A DNA stretch of 32,816 bases from a gamma proteobacterium symbiont of Ctena orbiculata (GTDB lineage: Bacteria > Pseudomonadota > Gammaproteobacteria > Chromatiales > Chromatiaceae), in NCBI GenBank assembly GCA_003058525.1, contig QBVD01000068.1, forward strand, positions 1 through 32,816, read 5' to 3'. The notes under the pieces are model-generated. The model saw only the letters and a list, made by a program, of their open reading frames with translations, had not been told where the DNA came from and searched no databases. Position 1 is the stretch's first letter; every line of letters begins with the position of its first letter. Below, one piece after another: positions 1 to 7,684 of the stretch. Made by a program: the position numbers and the translations under genes.

Positions 1-154
1 CATCATCACGACATAACCATTCTTCATGGCCCAGTTCATCACTCTGACAATCCATGATCGCTTGTGCTGCTTTAATTTGATCAATACTCAGGCCGTGCAT
101 CTTTCTATAGCTTTCAAACTCCGAACGAAATATACTTTGTAGTGTCGCTTCCAT
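1..154 (-). mobile_element. IS91-family-type transposase, N-terminal fragment cut by window edge
   Basis: Reading the minus strand from the ATG at 154 gives 51 residues with no stop before the window edge. They begin MEATLQSIFRSEFESY and include MDCQSDELGHEEWLC. This resembles the N-terminal helical and zinc-binding segment of IS91-type transposases, in which cysteines precede the Y-transposase domain. A good ribosome site (AAGGAG) sits about 5 bases before the ATG. The catalytic part lies outside the window, so whether the gene is intact is unknown. The gene points away from intI, the same direction in which an integron's cassettes would be read. The family call is from memory of the N-terminal pattern only. 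Confidence 0.6.
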
Positions 155-251
155 GCGATCTCCTTCATAATAATAAACTTAAATGGCATGCCTTTTTATA
201 GGTAATGTATCGAGCTTTCTCTTCCTTCTATTTGTGCAACATTTAAGTAGC

Positions 252-343
252 AGGCAACTTGCCTCCAATCCCACCTATTTCCTCATTCATCAGGCAATTT
301 GCCTTATATCCAGGCTGAATCTGTAGGATAGAAGGCAATATGC
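252..343. repeat. Three phased short palindromes, AGGCAANTTGCCT type
   Basis: AGGCAACTTGCCT is at 252-264, AGGCAATTTGCCT at 292-304, and a degenerate AGGCAATATGC at 333-343. The starts are 40 and 41 bases apart, close to four helical turns. A weaker inverted match, GCAAGTTAC, lies near 368. Equal spacing of dyads on one face of the helix is typical of operator arrays or iteron-like binding sites. No binding protein can be named from the sequence. Confidence 0.5.
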
Positions 344-552
344 ACGAAAATAAACGTGCAATGTGCCTGCAAGTTACTTTGGGGGAGGGAACACAAAAAG
401 ATGAAACCTCCCTGTTATGCTTTAGTTTTACCCTAAATTTCATCCACTTGCCAATATTCATACCCATGTTCAGTAATAAGATTATTAAATCCTCAACGAC
501 AAAAAAAGGCATGCTGCCCACTATTTCCAAATCCGGCATTCATTGACAATCC

Positions 553-581
553 TTATCATGTTTTATACCCTTTAATATAAT
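553..581 (+). promoter_or_regulatory. Putative sigma70 promoter of intI
   Basis: TTATCA (553-558) and a perfect TATAAT (576-581) are separated by 17 bases and end 23 bases before the intI ATG. A TTGACA at 543-548 is also present, but its spacing to this -10 is too long. No LexA-type CTGT-N8-ACAG box overlaps the promoter, so the SOS control known for many integron integrases is not evident here. Confidence 0.5.
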
Positions 582-604
582 GAGAACATAACGAGTACTT
601 AATC

Positions 605-1591
605 ATGGAAGAAAATACTCACAAATCCCCTTTTTTACAAAAAGTTATCGATGCCATACGCGTTCGGCATTACAGTCGGCGAACTGAAGAAACATACCTT
701 CACTGGATAAAAAGGTATATTTATTTCCATAACAAACGTCATCCCGAAGAGATGGCTGAGCGGGAAGTGGCTGCTTTTCTCACTTATCTTGCCGTGCAGA
801 AAAATGTTGCGGCCAGCACTCAAAATATCGCACTCAATGCGTTGGTCTTTATGTACCGACATGTGCTGGACCGCCCATTGAAAGATATCCATGGTCTGGT
901 TCGTGCAAAGAAACCACAAAAGCTGCCTGTCGTTCTGACACAAATCGAGGTTGCCAAAGTACTTTCCAAACTGAATGGCGTTCACTGGCTAATCGCGTGC
1001 CTGCAGTACGGCTCCGGACTGAGGTTGATCGAAAGTGTCAGGCTCCGTGTCATGGATATCGATTTTGATCGGCGGGCAATCTTTGTAAGAAACGGAAAGG
1101 GGGGTAAAGACAGGGTGGTCACCCTCGCAGATGAGGTCGTTAAACCCATTCAGCGCCATCTGGAAACCGTTCTTACATTACATGAGCGAGATCTGCAGGA
1201 GGGTTTCGGTCGCGTCTATCTGCCGCATGCTTTGGCCCGTAAGTACCCAACCGCCGATCGGGAGTGGAAATGGCAGTATATATTTCCCTCATCAACACGG
1301 AGTCTCGATCCGCGTTCCGGGATTGAACGACGTCATCATATCGACGAAAGCTGTGTGAGAAAGGCCGTTACATCAGCCGTACGGCAATCGGGTATCAACA
1401 AAAAAGCCAGTTGCCATACTTTACGCCACTCCTTCGCCACACACCTCTTGGAACGTGGTATGGATATACGCACCGTCCAGGAACAGCTGGGCCATACGGA
1501 TGTAAGAACCACTCAAATCTACACCCATGTGCTTCAACGTTCGGGCTCTGCCGTTATCAGCCCTTTAGGCGCTGTCTTAAAGACCTGTTAA
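605..1591 (+). CDS. intI: Integron-type integrase (tyrosine recombinase IntI)
   Basis: This is a 328-residue site-specific recombinase. It has an N-terminal SAM-like DNA-binding domain (about 10-90) and a C-terminal catalytic domain (about 108-310). The catalytic set is visible: R140 in YGSGLR, K165 in the GKGGKDR turn, H271 and R274 in [11 protein letters not shown]297 in LGHTDV, and Y306 in IYTHV. The segment at 220-245 ([10 protein letters not shown], then [12 protein letters not shown]) is the extra patch that separates integron integrases from XerC/XerD. In that family it helps bind the extrahelical bases of folded attC sites. Length is close to that of IntI1. Upstream are an IS91-type gene and no recognisable cassette array. 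The last codons, TGT TAA, lie inside a solo copy of a terminal repeat. The ribosome site is weak. I am confident of the family; activity is inferred from intact residues. Confidence 0.9.
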   Translation: MEENTHKSPFLQKVIDAIRVRHYSRRTEETYLHWIKRYIYFHNKRHPEEMAEREVAAFLTYLAVQKNVAASTQNIALNALVFMYRHVLDRPLKDIHGLVRAKKPQKLPVVLTQIEVAKVLSKLNGVHWLIACLQYGSGLRLIESVRLRVMDIDFDRRAIFVRNGKGGKDRVVTLADEVVKPIQRHLETVLTLHERDLQEGFGRVYLPHALARKYPTADREWKWQYIFPSSTRSLDPRSGIERRHHIDESCVRKAVTSAVRQSGINKKASCHTLRHSFATHLLERGMDIRTVQEQLGHTDVRTTQIYTHVLQRSGSAVISPLGAVLKTC

Positions 1592-1613
1592 CACTCGCCC
1601 AATGGGCCCTTGC
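1582..1613 (+). repeat. Solo terminal repeat at the intI/ubiA junction
   Basis: The 28 bases at 1582-1609 match the terminal repeat of the MITE-like elements at 13192 and 32571 (core CCTGTTAACACT, then CCAAT and GCCCTTG). The match to the solo copy near 31449 is about 22 of 28. It supplies the stop codon of intI and ends one base before the TTG preceding the ubiA stop. No partner end is nearby, so this is a remnant or a one-ended copy. The near-palindromic GGNCC...GGGCCC could also help end the two converging transcripts. Confidence 0.65.
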
Positions 1614-2525
1614 TTATCCGAATGACAGATAGTCGACCAGCAACCCGATGAAGATCACCATGCCGAACTGATTGTTGTTGAGAAAGGCCACGAAGCAGGC
1701 CTTGGGTTCGCGAGCCCGGATGAGCCATTGTTGATAGGCAAACAGCCCCGCTCCGCCCAACAGGCCGAGATAGTAGAAAGCGCCGAGCTCGAGCAGCATC
1801 CCGATCAATATCAACATCAGTAACATAGCGATTTGCAGCAGCCCGACGATCAGCTTGTCATGGCGGCCGAACAGAATCGCACTCGACTTGACCCCGATCT
1901 TGAGGTCGTCCTCCCGATCCACCATGGCGTACTCGGTATCGTAGATGAGCGCCCAGACCAGGGTGGCGCAGAACACCAGCCATGCAACCGGCGGTATTGT
2001 TTCATTGAGCGCCATGAATGCCATTGGGACTGCCCAGCCGAAGGCGGCGCCCAACACCACCTGGGGCAGATGGGTATAGCGCTTCATGAAGGGGTAGACC
2101 GCCGTCAGCAACAGCGCCACCAGTGACATGTAGCGGGTTGGCCAGTTGAGAAAAAACAGCAATGATGCGGCCAGCAGGGAGAGCACGCTAAAGACAGCCA
2201 ATGCCTCGCGCGGACTGACCAGGCCTGAGGCGATGGGCCTGGCCTGGGTGCGCGCCACATGGCCGTCGAATTCACGATCGGCATAGTCGTTGATCGCACA
2301 GCCGGCGGATCGCATCAGCGCCACCCCGGTGACGAACACCAAAACGATATGCCAGGGGGGTGTGCCTTCACCCGCGATCCACAACGCCCACAGGGTGGGC
2401 CACATCAACAGCAATATGCCGATCGGTCGATTCAGCCGTACCAGCAGCGCGTAGCGGCGCAGACGTTCCAGCCAGCCCACCGGGCCGGTACCCGAAGGTA
2501 TCATGTCAACCTGTTGACTTGTCAT
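1614..2525 (-). CDS. ubiA: 4-hydroxybenzoate polyprenyltransferase
   Basis: This integral membrane enzyme joins a polyprenyl chain to 4-hydroxybenzoate, the second committed step of ubiquinone synthesis. The 303-residue product has the two aspartate-rich motifs of the UbiA family: NDYADREFDG at 79-88, followed by RTQARP, and YDTEYAMVDREDD at 195-207. These bind the Mg-diphosphate of the prenyl donor. About eight or nine hydrophobic segments are spread between residues 35 and 300. The ATG overlaps the ubiC stop by four bases (ATGA), which implies translational coupling. UbiC makes its substrate. The gene converges on intI, with a solo repeat between the stops. Length is normal and no lesion is visible. 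Confidence 0.95.
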   Translation of the reverse strand: MTSQQVDMIPSGTGPVGWLERLRRYALLVRLNRPIGILLLMWPTLWALWIAGEGTPPWHIVLVFVTGVALMRSAGCAINDYADREFDGHVARTQARPIASGLVSPREALAVFSVLSLLAASLLFFLNWPTRYMSLVALLLTAVYPFMKRYTHLPQVVLGAAFGWAVPMAFMALNETIPPVAWLVFCATLVWALIYDTEYAMVDREDDLKIGVKSSAILFGRHDKLIVGLLQIAMLLMLILIGMLLELGAFYYLGLLGGAGLFAYQQWLIRAREPKACFVAFLNNNQFGMVIFIGLLVDYLSFG

Positions 2526-3109
2526 CGACTGCCACCTCCCTTAAGCGGCAGGGTCGGGAGAAAAATCTCATTCACCAGTAACGGTCTCTTTTGCACAAAA
2601 AACAGGGTGCGTCGCCCCCAGAGATGATTCGGTTTTTTCTGCAGATGATTGCAGGCCGTCTCGAACATTGGCTGTCTGGGCAGCAAGCGTGCTACCTGGG
2701 TTGCACCCCGAATCACTTTCGGATCCGAAAAAAGTACTGCACCCAATGGCTTCTCACCCAGCTGCGTCAGCCGTTGCGCCGCGCCCTTGAGACTGGTGAT
2801 CGGTATCAGCGTACGGGCGAAAACCCAGGGGGTGCCGTCGCACTGCAACTCTACATCCCTCACCAGCGCCATCAACCCTCTGCGCATTCTCAATATACGG
2901 CACTCGCTGTTGAGAGGCGTTCCCCACCCCTGATGCAGCAGGCGCACTTTGAACCGACCCTCGCCACAGCATTGGATGACACGTTGAGTCAGCGAACCCC
3001 TGTCACCCAACCATGATGCAACCAGCGGTGGTATCTGCGTATGTGAGCGATGACGCCAATCGCTCCAATTCGGCTCAGGGTTCGACCTGCTACTTATCTG
3101 CTGACTCAA
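2522..3109 (-). CDS. ubiC: Chorismate pyruvate-lyase
   Basis: This soluble enzyme splits chorismate into 4-hydroxybenzoate and pyruvate, the first step of ubiquinone synthesis. The 195-residue product carries the expected pattern: an arginine at R84 in LVRDVELQCDG, the FARTLIP strand near 97-103, the LG pair near 122-123, and a glutamate at E181 in LLVNEIFLP near the C-terminus. These correspond to the active-site Arg, backbone contacts and Glu of the E. coli enzyme. The first codon is TTG (3107-3109), preceded by GGATGAG at suitable distance. The next gene, ubiA, overlaps its stop by four bases. recG ends about 90 bases upstream on the same strand, so all three may be co-transcribed. Confidence 0.93.
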   Translation of the reverse strand: MSQQISSRSNPEPNWSDWRHRSHTQIPPLVASWLGDRGSLTQRVIQCCGEGRFKVRLLHQGWGTPLNSECRILRMRRGLMALVRDVELQCDGTPWVFARTLIPITSLKGAAQRLTQLGEKPLGAVLFSDPKVIRGATQVARLLPRQPMFETACNHLQKKPNHLWGRRTLFFVQKRPLLVNEIFLPTLPLKGGGSR

Positions 3110-3198
3110 GCTATCTCATCCAGAAAAAGGGCTATTATCGCACACCCTGCGGTTGAATGACGAAATTGGAGGTTTCACAGTCCCTGATCCGATCGCTT

Positions 3199-5301
3199 CT
3201 AAACCTTGACATAATCGACACGCTCGCCGAGCCAACGCTTGACCAGCTGGGACGCGGCCTGAGGATCGTCCCGCAGCAGCATCTCCGCCGCTTCCCGCAC
3301 CTCGTCGAGCATCCCCTGGTCTCTCACCAGATCCGCGATTCGCAGCTGCATCTCACCGGTCTGCCGGGTTCCCAGCACCTCTCCCGGCCCTCTCATCTCC
3401 AGGTCTTTTTGCGCAATCATGAAGCCGTCGCCGGTCTCACGCAGAATCGCCAGACGCTCTTTGGCGTTGGCCGAGAGGGGGGAATGGTACATCAGAACGC
3501 AGTGGCTCTCCTCACTGCCGCGCCCCACCCTGCCGCGCAACTGATGCAGCTGCGCCAATCCCAGGCGTTCCGGGTTTTCGATAATCATCAGGCTCGCATT
3601 CGGCACATCCACGCCCACCTCGATCACGGTGGTGGCAACCAGCAGATCAACCGTGCTCGATTGGAAATCCCGCATGACACGCTCTTTCGCTTCCTGTTTT
3701 ACCCGGCCGTGTACCAATGCCACATTCAAATCCGGCAGGGCCTCGGCAAGCAGCCGTGCGGTCTCCTCCGCCGCCTGGCACTGCAACGCCTCAGACTCCT
3801 CGATCAGGGTACAGACCCAATAGGCCTGGCGTCCCTGGGCACAGGCCGCCCTCACCCGTTCCACCACCTCGTCGCGCCTGCGATCCGATATCACCGCTGT
3901 GGTAACCGGTTTACGACCCGGCGGCAGGCCATCGATGATCGACAGGTCGAGGTCGGCATAGGCGGTCATCGCCAGCGTGCGGGGAATCGGCGTGGCGGTC
4001 ATGATCAACTGGTGGGGTGTGTGTCCCTGTCGGTTCCCCTTCTCGCGTAATGCCAGTCGCTGATGGACACCGAAGCGGTGCTGCTCGTCGATCACCACCA
4101 GGCCGAGATCGTTGAACACCACATCCTGCTGAAACAGGGCATGGGTACCCACCGCCAGCTGTATCTCACCTGCCGCGATCCGTTCAATCACCGCTTCCCG
4201 GGGACGACCCTTGAGTCGGCCGGTGAGCCAGCCGATTTCGATCCCCAACGGCAGCAGCCATTGGGAGAAGTTGCGCAAATGCTGTTCCGCCAGCAGTTCC
4301 GTGGGCGCCATCAAGGCCACTTGACTGCCGGCGCCGATGGCCTGCAGCACCGCCATGGCGCTGACCACGGTCTTGCCCGAGCCCACATCTCCCTGCACCA
4401 GGCGCTGCATCGGCCGGGAGCGTGCAAGATCCTGTTCAATCTCTGCCACAACCCGGCTCTGGGCGGCGGTCAGTTCGAACGGCAATGCCGAAATAAGGGC
4501 CTGCTTTAGCTTGTTGTCGGCCACAAAGGGGGTGGCGCGAATGCGTTGATGGTGCGCCCGCATGCTGCGCAGACTGATCTGATGGGCGAGCAACTCCTCA
4601 TAGGAGAGTCGCTGTTGTGCCGGATGAATCCCCGCCAGCAGCCTTTGTTGGTCGGCATCGGGAGGTGGCGTATGGAGGTAACTGACTGCCTGGGCCAAAT
4701 TCATTTGAGGAAACCGCGCCAACAGTGACTGGGGCAGCCACTCCCTCAGTCCCTCCGGCTGCTGTTGCAACCACTGCAGGGCCTGCTGCATGAGACCGCG
4801 CAGGGTCAATTGATGAACACCTTCAGTGGTGGGATAGATAGGCGTCAGCGACGTCTCCACTGCCATGGGTTGATCCGGATCGATGCGTTGATACTCGGGA
4901 TGGACCATCTCCAGACTGTTGGGGCCATTGCGCACCTCACCAAAGCAACGTATTCGAACACCGCGATTCAACGTTTGCCGCTGGGCATTGCTGAAATAGA
5001 AGAAGCGCAGAAACAGGCTGCCCGTACCATCGGAAATATGCACCATCAGCGAGCGGCGACGGCCGAACTTGATCTCCGCCAGATCGATCTCCCCCTCGAT
5101 CACCACCTGATCACCACGCCGCAGACTGCCGATCGGTTGAATCCGTGTTCGGTCCTGGTAGCGCAACGGCAGGTGGAACAGCAGATCCTGCAGGCTCCCG
5201 ATGCCCAACCTGGCGAGTTTTTCGGCATTCCTTACCCCGACCCCTTTCAATACCGTGACGGGTTGTTCGGCCAGACTCGTTGATGAACTTTCCTTATTCA
5301 A
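3199..5301 (-). CDS. recG: ATP-dependent DNA helicase RecG
   Basis: This branch-migration helicase remodels stalled replication forks and Holliday junctions. The 700-residue protein has an N-terminal wedge (OB) domain at about 50-150 and a superfamily 2 helicase core. Visible motifs are GDVGSGKT at 304-311, MAPTELLAEQH, the DEQH box at 405-408, MTATPIPRTLA, and QLRGRVGRG near the C-terminus. Length is close to the family norm. The only start that fits the frame is TTG at 5301, since an in-frame stop lies three codons upstream and no early ATG exists. A weak ribosome site together with a TTG suggests low expression. It heads the recG-ubiC-ubiA run. The 380-bp upstream space contains an inverted-repeat element. 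Confidence 0.96.
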   Translation of the reverse strand: MNKESSSTSLAEQPVTVLKGVGVRNAEKLARLGIGSLQDLLFHLPLRYQDRTRIQPIGSLRRGDQVVIEGEIDLAEIKFGRRRSLMVHISDGTGSLFLRFFYFSNAQRQTLNRGVRIRCFGEVRNGPNSLEMVHPEYQRIDPDQPMAVETSLTPIYPTTEGVHQLTLRGLMQQALQWLQQQPEGLREWLPQSLLARFPQMNLAQAVSYLHTPPPDADQQRLLAGIHPAQQRLSYEELLAHQISLRSMRAHHQRIRATPFVADNKLKQALISALPFELTAAQSRVVAEIEQDLARSRPMQRLVQGDVGSGKTVVSAMAVLQAIGAGSQVALMAPTELLAEQHLRNFSQWLLPLGIEIGWLTGRLKGRPREAVIERIAAGEIQLAVGTHALFQQDVVFNDLGLVVIDEQHRFGVHQRLALREKGNRQGHTPHQLIMTATPIPRTLAMTAYADLDLSIIDGLPPGRKPVTTAVISDRRRDEVVERVRAACAQGRQAYWVCTLIEESEALQCQAAEETARLLAEALPDLNVALVHGRVKQEAKERVMRDFQSSTVDLLVATTVIEVGVDVPNASLMIIENPERLGLAQLHQLRGRVGRGSEESHCVLMYHSPLSANAKERLAILRETGDGFMIAQKDLEMRGPGEVLGTRQTGEMQLRIADLVRDQGMLDEVREAAEMLLRDDPQAASQLVKRWLGERVDYVKV

Positions 5302-5366
5302 AGCTGTTCACTTTCGTTGCACGGCTCCTCCTTTGATCAAATGGGTGACATAGCAAGGAGGAAAAA

Positions 5367-5566
5367 GCCGCAAATGGACGCGAATCACCGCAAAAGAACG
5401 AAAACCTTCTCAGATAAGGATAACGACAGCCTACTATCGGCAATCCAAATGTAATACGTTTTGAAATTCTGCTCAGGTTGCCTTGAACAGCAGAATAGGC
5501 AGTGGATTGTGTAGCAGCCAGGCACATTGTCATATCATTTGCGGCAGTTTGCGTTTATTTGCGGCC
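5367..5566. repeat. 200-bp intergenic element with 28-bp imperfect inverted ends
   Basis: The left end starts GCCGCAAATGGACGCGAATC (5367-5394). The right end (5539-5566), read in reverse, starts GCCGCAAATAAACGCAAACT. The two agree at most positions over 28 bases. Each end is internally repetitive, with the unit RCCGCAAA or similar occurring two or three times. The interior has no convincing gene. It lies between the starts of recG and the YjbQ-family gene, so both promoters probably lie in or beside it. No second copy is in this window. Confidence 0.55.
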
Positions 5567-5681
5567 AAAGCAATAACGGTTTGGTTTTCTGTTTAGCCGT
5601 TCAACCACTCGATGAGGTGAAGGGCCTATTGTACTATTCGCTCATTCACAGCATGCCAGAACAGGCGGGAGAAAGGCAAAG

Positions 5682-6098
5682 ATGGTAATCCAGGAACAGA
5701 TAAGGATTCAGACCCGGGGACGCAACACCTACAACATCACCGGTGAGGTGTCCGAGGCCATCAGCCGTGCCGGGATAGAGACCGGAATCTGCCAACTCTT
5801 CATCCAACACACCAGCGCCTCACTGATCCTATGTGAAAACGCCGATCCGACGGTACGTACCGATCTGGAGCGAATCATGTCCCGCCTGGTGCCGGATGGC
5901 GATCCGATCTTCGATCACACCCTGGAGGGACCGGACGACATGCCGGCGCATGTACGATCGATCCTGACCCATATGGATTTGAGCCTGCCGATCAGCCAAG
6001 GCAGACCCGCACTGGGAACCTGGCAGGGGATCTATCTGTGGGAGCATCGTACCCATCCTCACCAGCGCAGCGTCACCCTTACCCTGTATGGGGAGTAA
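5682..6098 (+). CDS. yjbQ: YjbQ/UPF0047 family protein
   Basis: This 138-residue protein belongs to the small, widely conserved UPF0047 family. Its hallmarks are visible: FIQHTSASLILCENADP at about 40-56, a TDLE segment after it, and GTWQGIYLWEHR near the C-terminus. Some members have a weak thiamine-phosphate synthase activity and others have been linked to metal-dependent reactions, so the physiological role is unsettled. A purine-rich ribosome site (GGGAGAAAGG) stands before the ATG. The gene is alone on the plus strand between two minus-strand groups. It is followed by an inverted-repeat element rich in AGTTTTTAG that may also stop transcription. Confidence 0.85.
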   Translation: MVIQEQIRIQTRGRNTYNITGEVSEAISRAGIETGICQLFIQHTSASLILCENADPTVRTDLERIMSRLVPDGDPIFDHTLEGPDDMPAHVRSILTHMDLSLPISQGRPALGTWQGIYLWEHRTHPHQRSVTLTLYGE

Positions 6099-6100
6099 AA

Positions 6101-6260
6101 GAGTTTTTAGTTTTTAGTGTTGAGTTTTGAGTTGTCGAGACCAGCCTCGTGCTTCTTTGGCCACTCGCGCGCCTTCTGTCGTATGAGAATTGGGATAAGA
6201 GAATCTAAAGCGCCGTGAGCGAAGTGAGCCCATCCGCTCAAAACTAAAAACTAAACACTT
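6101..6260. repeat. Short element bounded by T-rich/A-rich inverted repeats
   Basis: TTTAGTGTTGAGTTTTGAG at 6113-6131 pairs with 6237-6255 (CTCAAAACTAAAAACTAAA) at 17 of 19 positions. The interior is about 105 bases and has no reading frame I trust. It fills the gap between two convergent genes, yjbQ and the PPOX gene. Ends made of AAAACTAAAAACT units are a common pattern in small bacterial intergenic repeats. A role as a bidirectional terminator is possible but not shown. Confidence 0.5.
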
Positions 6261-6271
6261 AAACAGAGATG

Positions 6272-6811
6272 CTATGCCAGGTCCGTTGGCTTCCCATCGA
6301 CACTTACTTTATTACGCTTCTCCCTGAACTCCCTGAGTCCCTCGTCACCCTTTCTTTCAGCCCACTCCACCAGGGCATCCCGTTGCCCGGCATATTCGAA
6401 CAACGGCACCCCGAATCCACAGGAACTGGCGACAAGATCCACATCCATGAGGATGATCTGTCGGGCTCCGGGGAGCAGGGGGAAACGACCGATATGGGCA
6501 TCCCAGATTTCGCTGTCTTCGAGATGGCTGGTGGCCTGTCCATAGAGCCTGAGAATCTTGGGTTCGCCCTCCATGGCACAGAACATCAGAGTCATCCGCC
6601 CGTCATCCCTCAGGTGGGTTGCCGTCTCGTTACCACTCCCGGTGAGATTCAGCCAAACCACCTGATTGGGATTTATGATGCGCAGGCTGTCCAATCCCTT
6701 GGGTGAGACATTGATCCGCCCGTCACTCATCCCGGTTGCGACAAAAAACAGCTGCTGACGAATGATGAAATCGATATGTTTTTCGCTGATATGATCGTAT
6801 TGCTTACCCAT
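6272..6811 (-). CDS. Pyridoxamine 5'-phosphate oxidase-like flavoprotein
   Basis: This 179-residue protein has the split-barrel pattern of PPOX-class FMN or F420 binding proteins. It opens with a helix and FIIRQQLFFVATGMSDGRINVSPKG, a strand pair typical of the family. This is followed by VVWLNLTGSGNETATHL and a GRMTLMFCAMEG strand, then LRLYGQA. The family includes oxidoreductases and simple flavin- or haem-binding proteins, so the substrate cannot be named. It lacks the C-terminal signature of true PdxH. It starts 19 bases after the stop of the unknown gene at 6831-7589 on the same strand, so the two probably form an operon. The C-terminal 40 residues are charged and helical. Confidence 0.82.
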   Translation of the reverse strand: MGKQYDHISEKHIDFIIRQQLFFVATGMSDGRINVSPKGLDSLRIINPNQVVWLNLTGSGNETATHLRDDGRMTLMFCAMEGEPKILRLYGQATSHLEDSEIWDAHIGRFPLLPGARQIILMDVDLVASSCGFGVPLFEYAGQRDALVEWAERKGDEGLREFREKRNKVSVDGKPTDLA

Positions 6812-6830
6812 AAAGGCCTACTGTGAAATG

Positions 6831-7589
6831 CTATTTATCCAGTTTAACCTTACCGCCGAAAAATCGACCGGTCAGGCTGTTCTTGGTTTTCGACAACCAC
6901 TCCTCCCGTTCCTCCAGCAGCTGCCGGGAGAGAGAGACCAGGGAACGCACGGATCGGGTGCGGGTGATATCCATACGCACTTCCGACTGCAGGGTGGCTG
7001 TCGCCCAGGGACCGCCGTTATGTTTTCGTATGAATTTACGCACCTGTGCATGCAGGTTGTTGCGTAACATGGCGACGACTTCCTCTTCCGCCTTATCGGG
7101 ATCCTTGCCCACCAGACCGTGCTTCAACTTATCGGCCTCATTGGGGGTTACCAGTTTAAGGGTCACACAATCATTTGACAGCAGATGCTCCATATCGGCT
7201 CGCCGATCCTTGAGTCGTTCCGGCATCGACTTGGCATCTGGCACGTACCCGGTGGCCTTCTTGTCGGCATTCAGGATTTTCAGGTCTTGCTCCCAGCCGC
7301 CATCCCCATCATCCCCAGCGTCGTCGATTATGGCGGAGCCCGATCCGGCACCTTGCGATGCGCCCCCGACCTGACTGATTTCCGCGTCTAACCAATCAGC
7401 CTGTTCGTTAAGCAGCTTGTGGAAGTCTGCCGGGGTGCTCTCTTCAGTCAGCATGGCGCTGATTGCCTGATGCATGATCTCGTTGTAATAACCGATAATG
7501 GTTGGATCCGTGACACCATGTGTCTGACAGATGATAAACACCCGCCCCTGAATATTGACCTGCATCATCTGTTCGAACTGGCTATCCAT
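6831..7589 (-). CDS. Conserved-looking protein of unknown function
   Basis: I do not recognise a family for this 252-residue product. Residues 1-75 look globular and helical, with no signal peptide or membrane segment. Residues 76-100 are a low-complexity Gly/Ser/Asp linker (around GAGSGSAIIDDAGDDGDGG). Residues 110-252 are highly charged, with RLKDRRADMEHLL, a Lys/Arg-rich FIRKHNGG region, and a basic C-terminus ending GGKVKLDK. A good ribosome site (AGGCGGA) precedes the ATG closely. It is followed at 19 bases by the PPOX gene, suggesting joint expression. The basic C-terminal half could contact nucleic acid or an acidic partner; that is inference. Confidence 0.7.
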   Translation of the reverse strand: MDSQFEQMMQVNIQGRVFIICQTHGVTDPTIIGYYNEIMHQAISAMLTEESTPADFHKLLNEQADWLDAEISQVGGASQGAGSGSAIIDDAGDDGDGGWEQDLKILNADKKATGYVPDAKSMPERLKDRRADMEHLLSNDCVTLKLVTPNEADKLKHGLVGKDPDKAEEEVVAMLRNNLHAQVRKFIRKHNGGPWATATLQSEVRMDITRTRSVRSLVSLSRQLLEEREEWLSKTKNSLTGRFFGGKVKLDK

Positions 7590-7684
7590 TCAATCCGCCT
7601 AAGCTGTAATCTCCTGCCGGCAAGCAGTTCATTTAAAAAAACCGCTGCCATATGATGCTAATCATAGATGAAACCCACGATTCA

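Larger units (their letters stand above)
155..604. other. AT-rich spacer between IS91-type gene and intI
   Basis: This 450-bp stretch is more AT-rich than the housekeeping genes to the right. It is where an integron of this orientation would carry attI and the first cassette. I looked for RYYYAAC and GTTRRRY core sites and found no convincing pair. A 98-codon minus-strand frame (243-539) has a possible AAGGA site, but its product resembles nothing I know and its 3' part runs through the short palindromes, so I do not call it a gene. A 12-base inverted repeat (GCATGCCTTTTT) occurs at 187-198 and, inverted, at 503-514. Confidence 0.6.

Noticed and set aside
243-539. 98-codon minus-strand frame in the spacer upstream of intI, in the position of a first cassette gene
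   Set aside because: The product resembles nothing known, its 3' part is made of the short palindromes, and no attC-like site follows it. The AAGGA before the ATG is the only support.
1582-1609. Reading the GTTAAC repeats as integron attC or attI sites
   Set aside because: GTTAACA does not fit GTTRRRY or RYYYAAC, there is no second core pair, and the repeats match the ends of the MITE-like element, which explains them better.
3157-4050. 297-codon plus-strand frame opposite recG
   Set aside because: It is antisense to a well-supported gene, with His/Gln/Arg-rich composition and no recognisable domain.
5294-5533. 79-codon minus-strand frame overlapping the recG start
   Set aside because: It runs through the inverted-repeat element, has no family resemblance, and overlaps the recG start.
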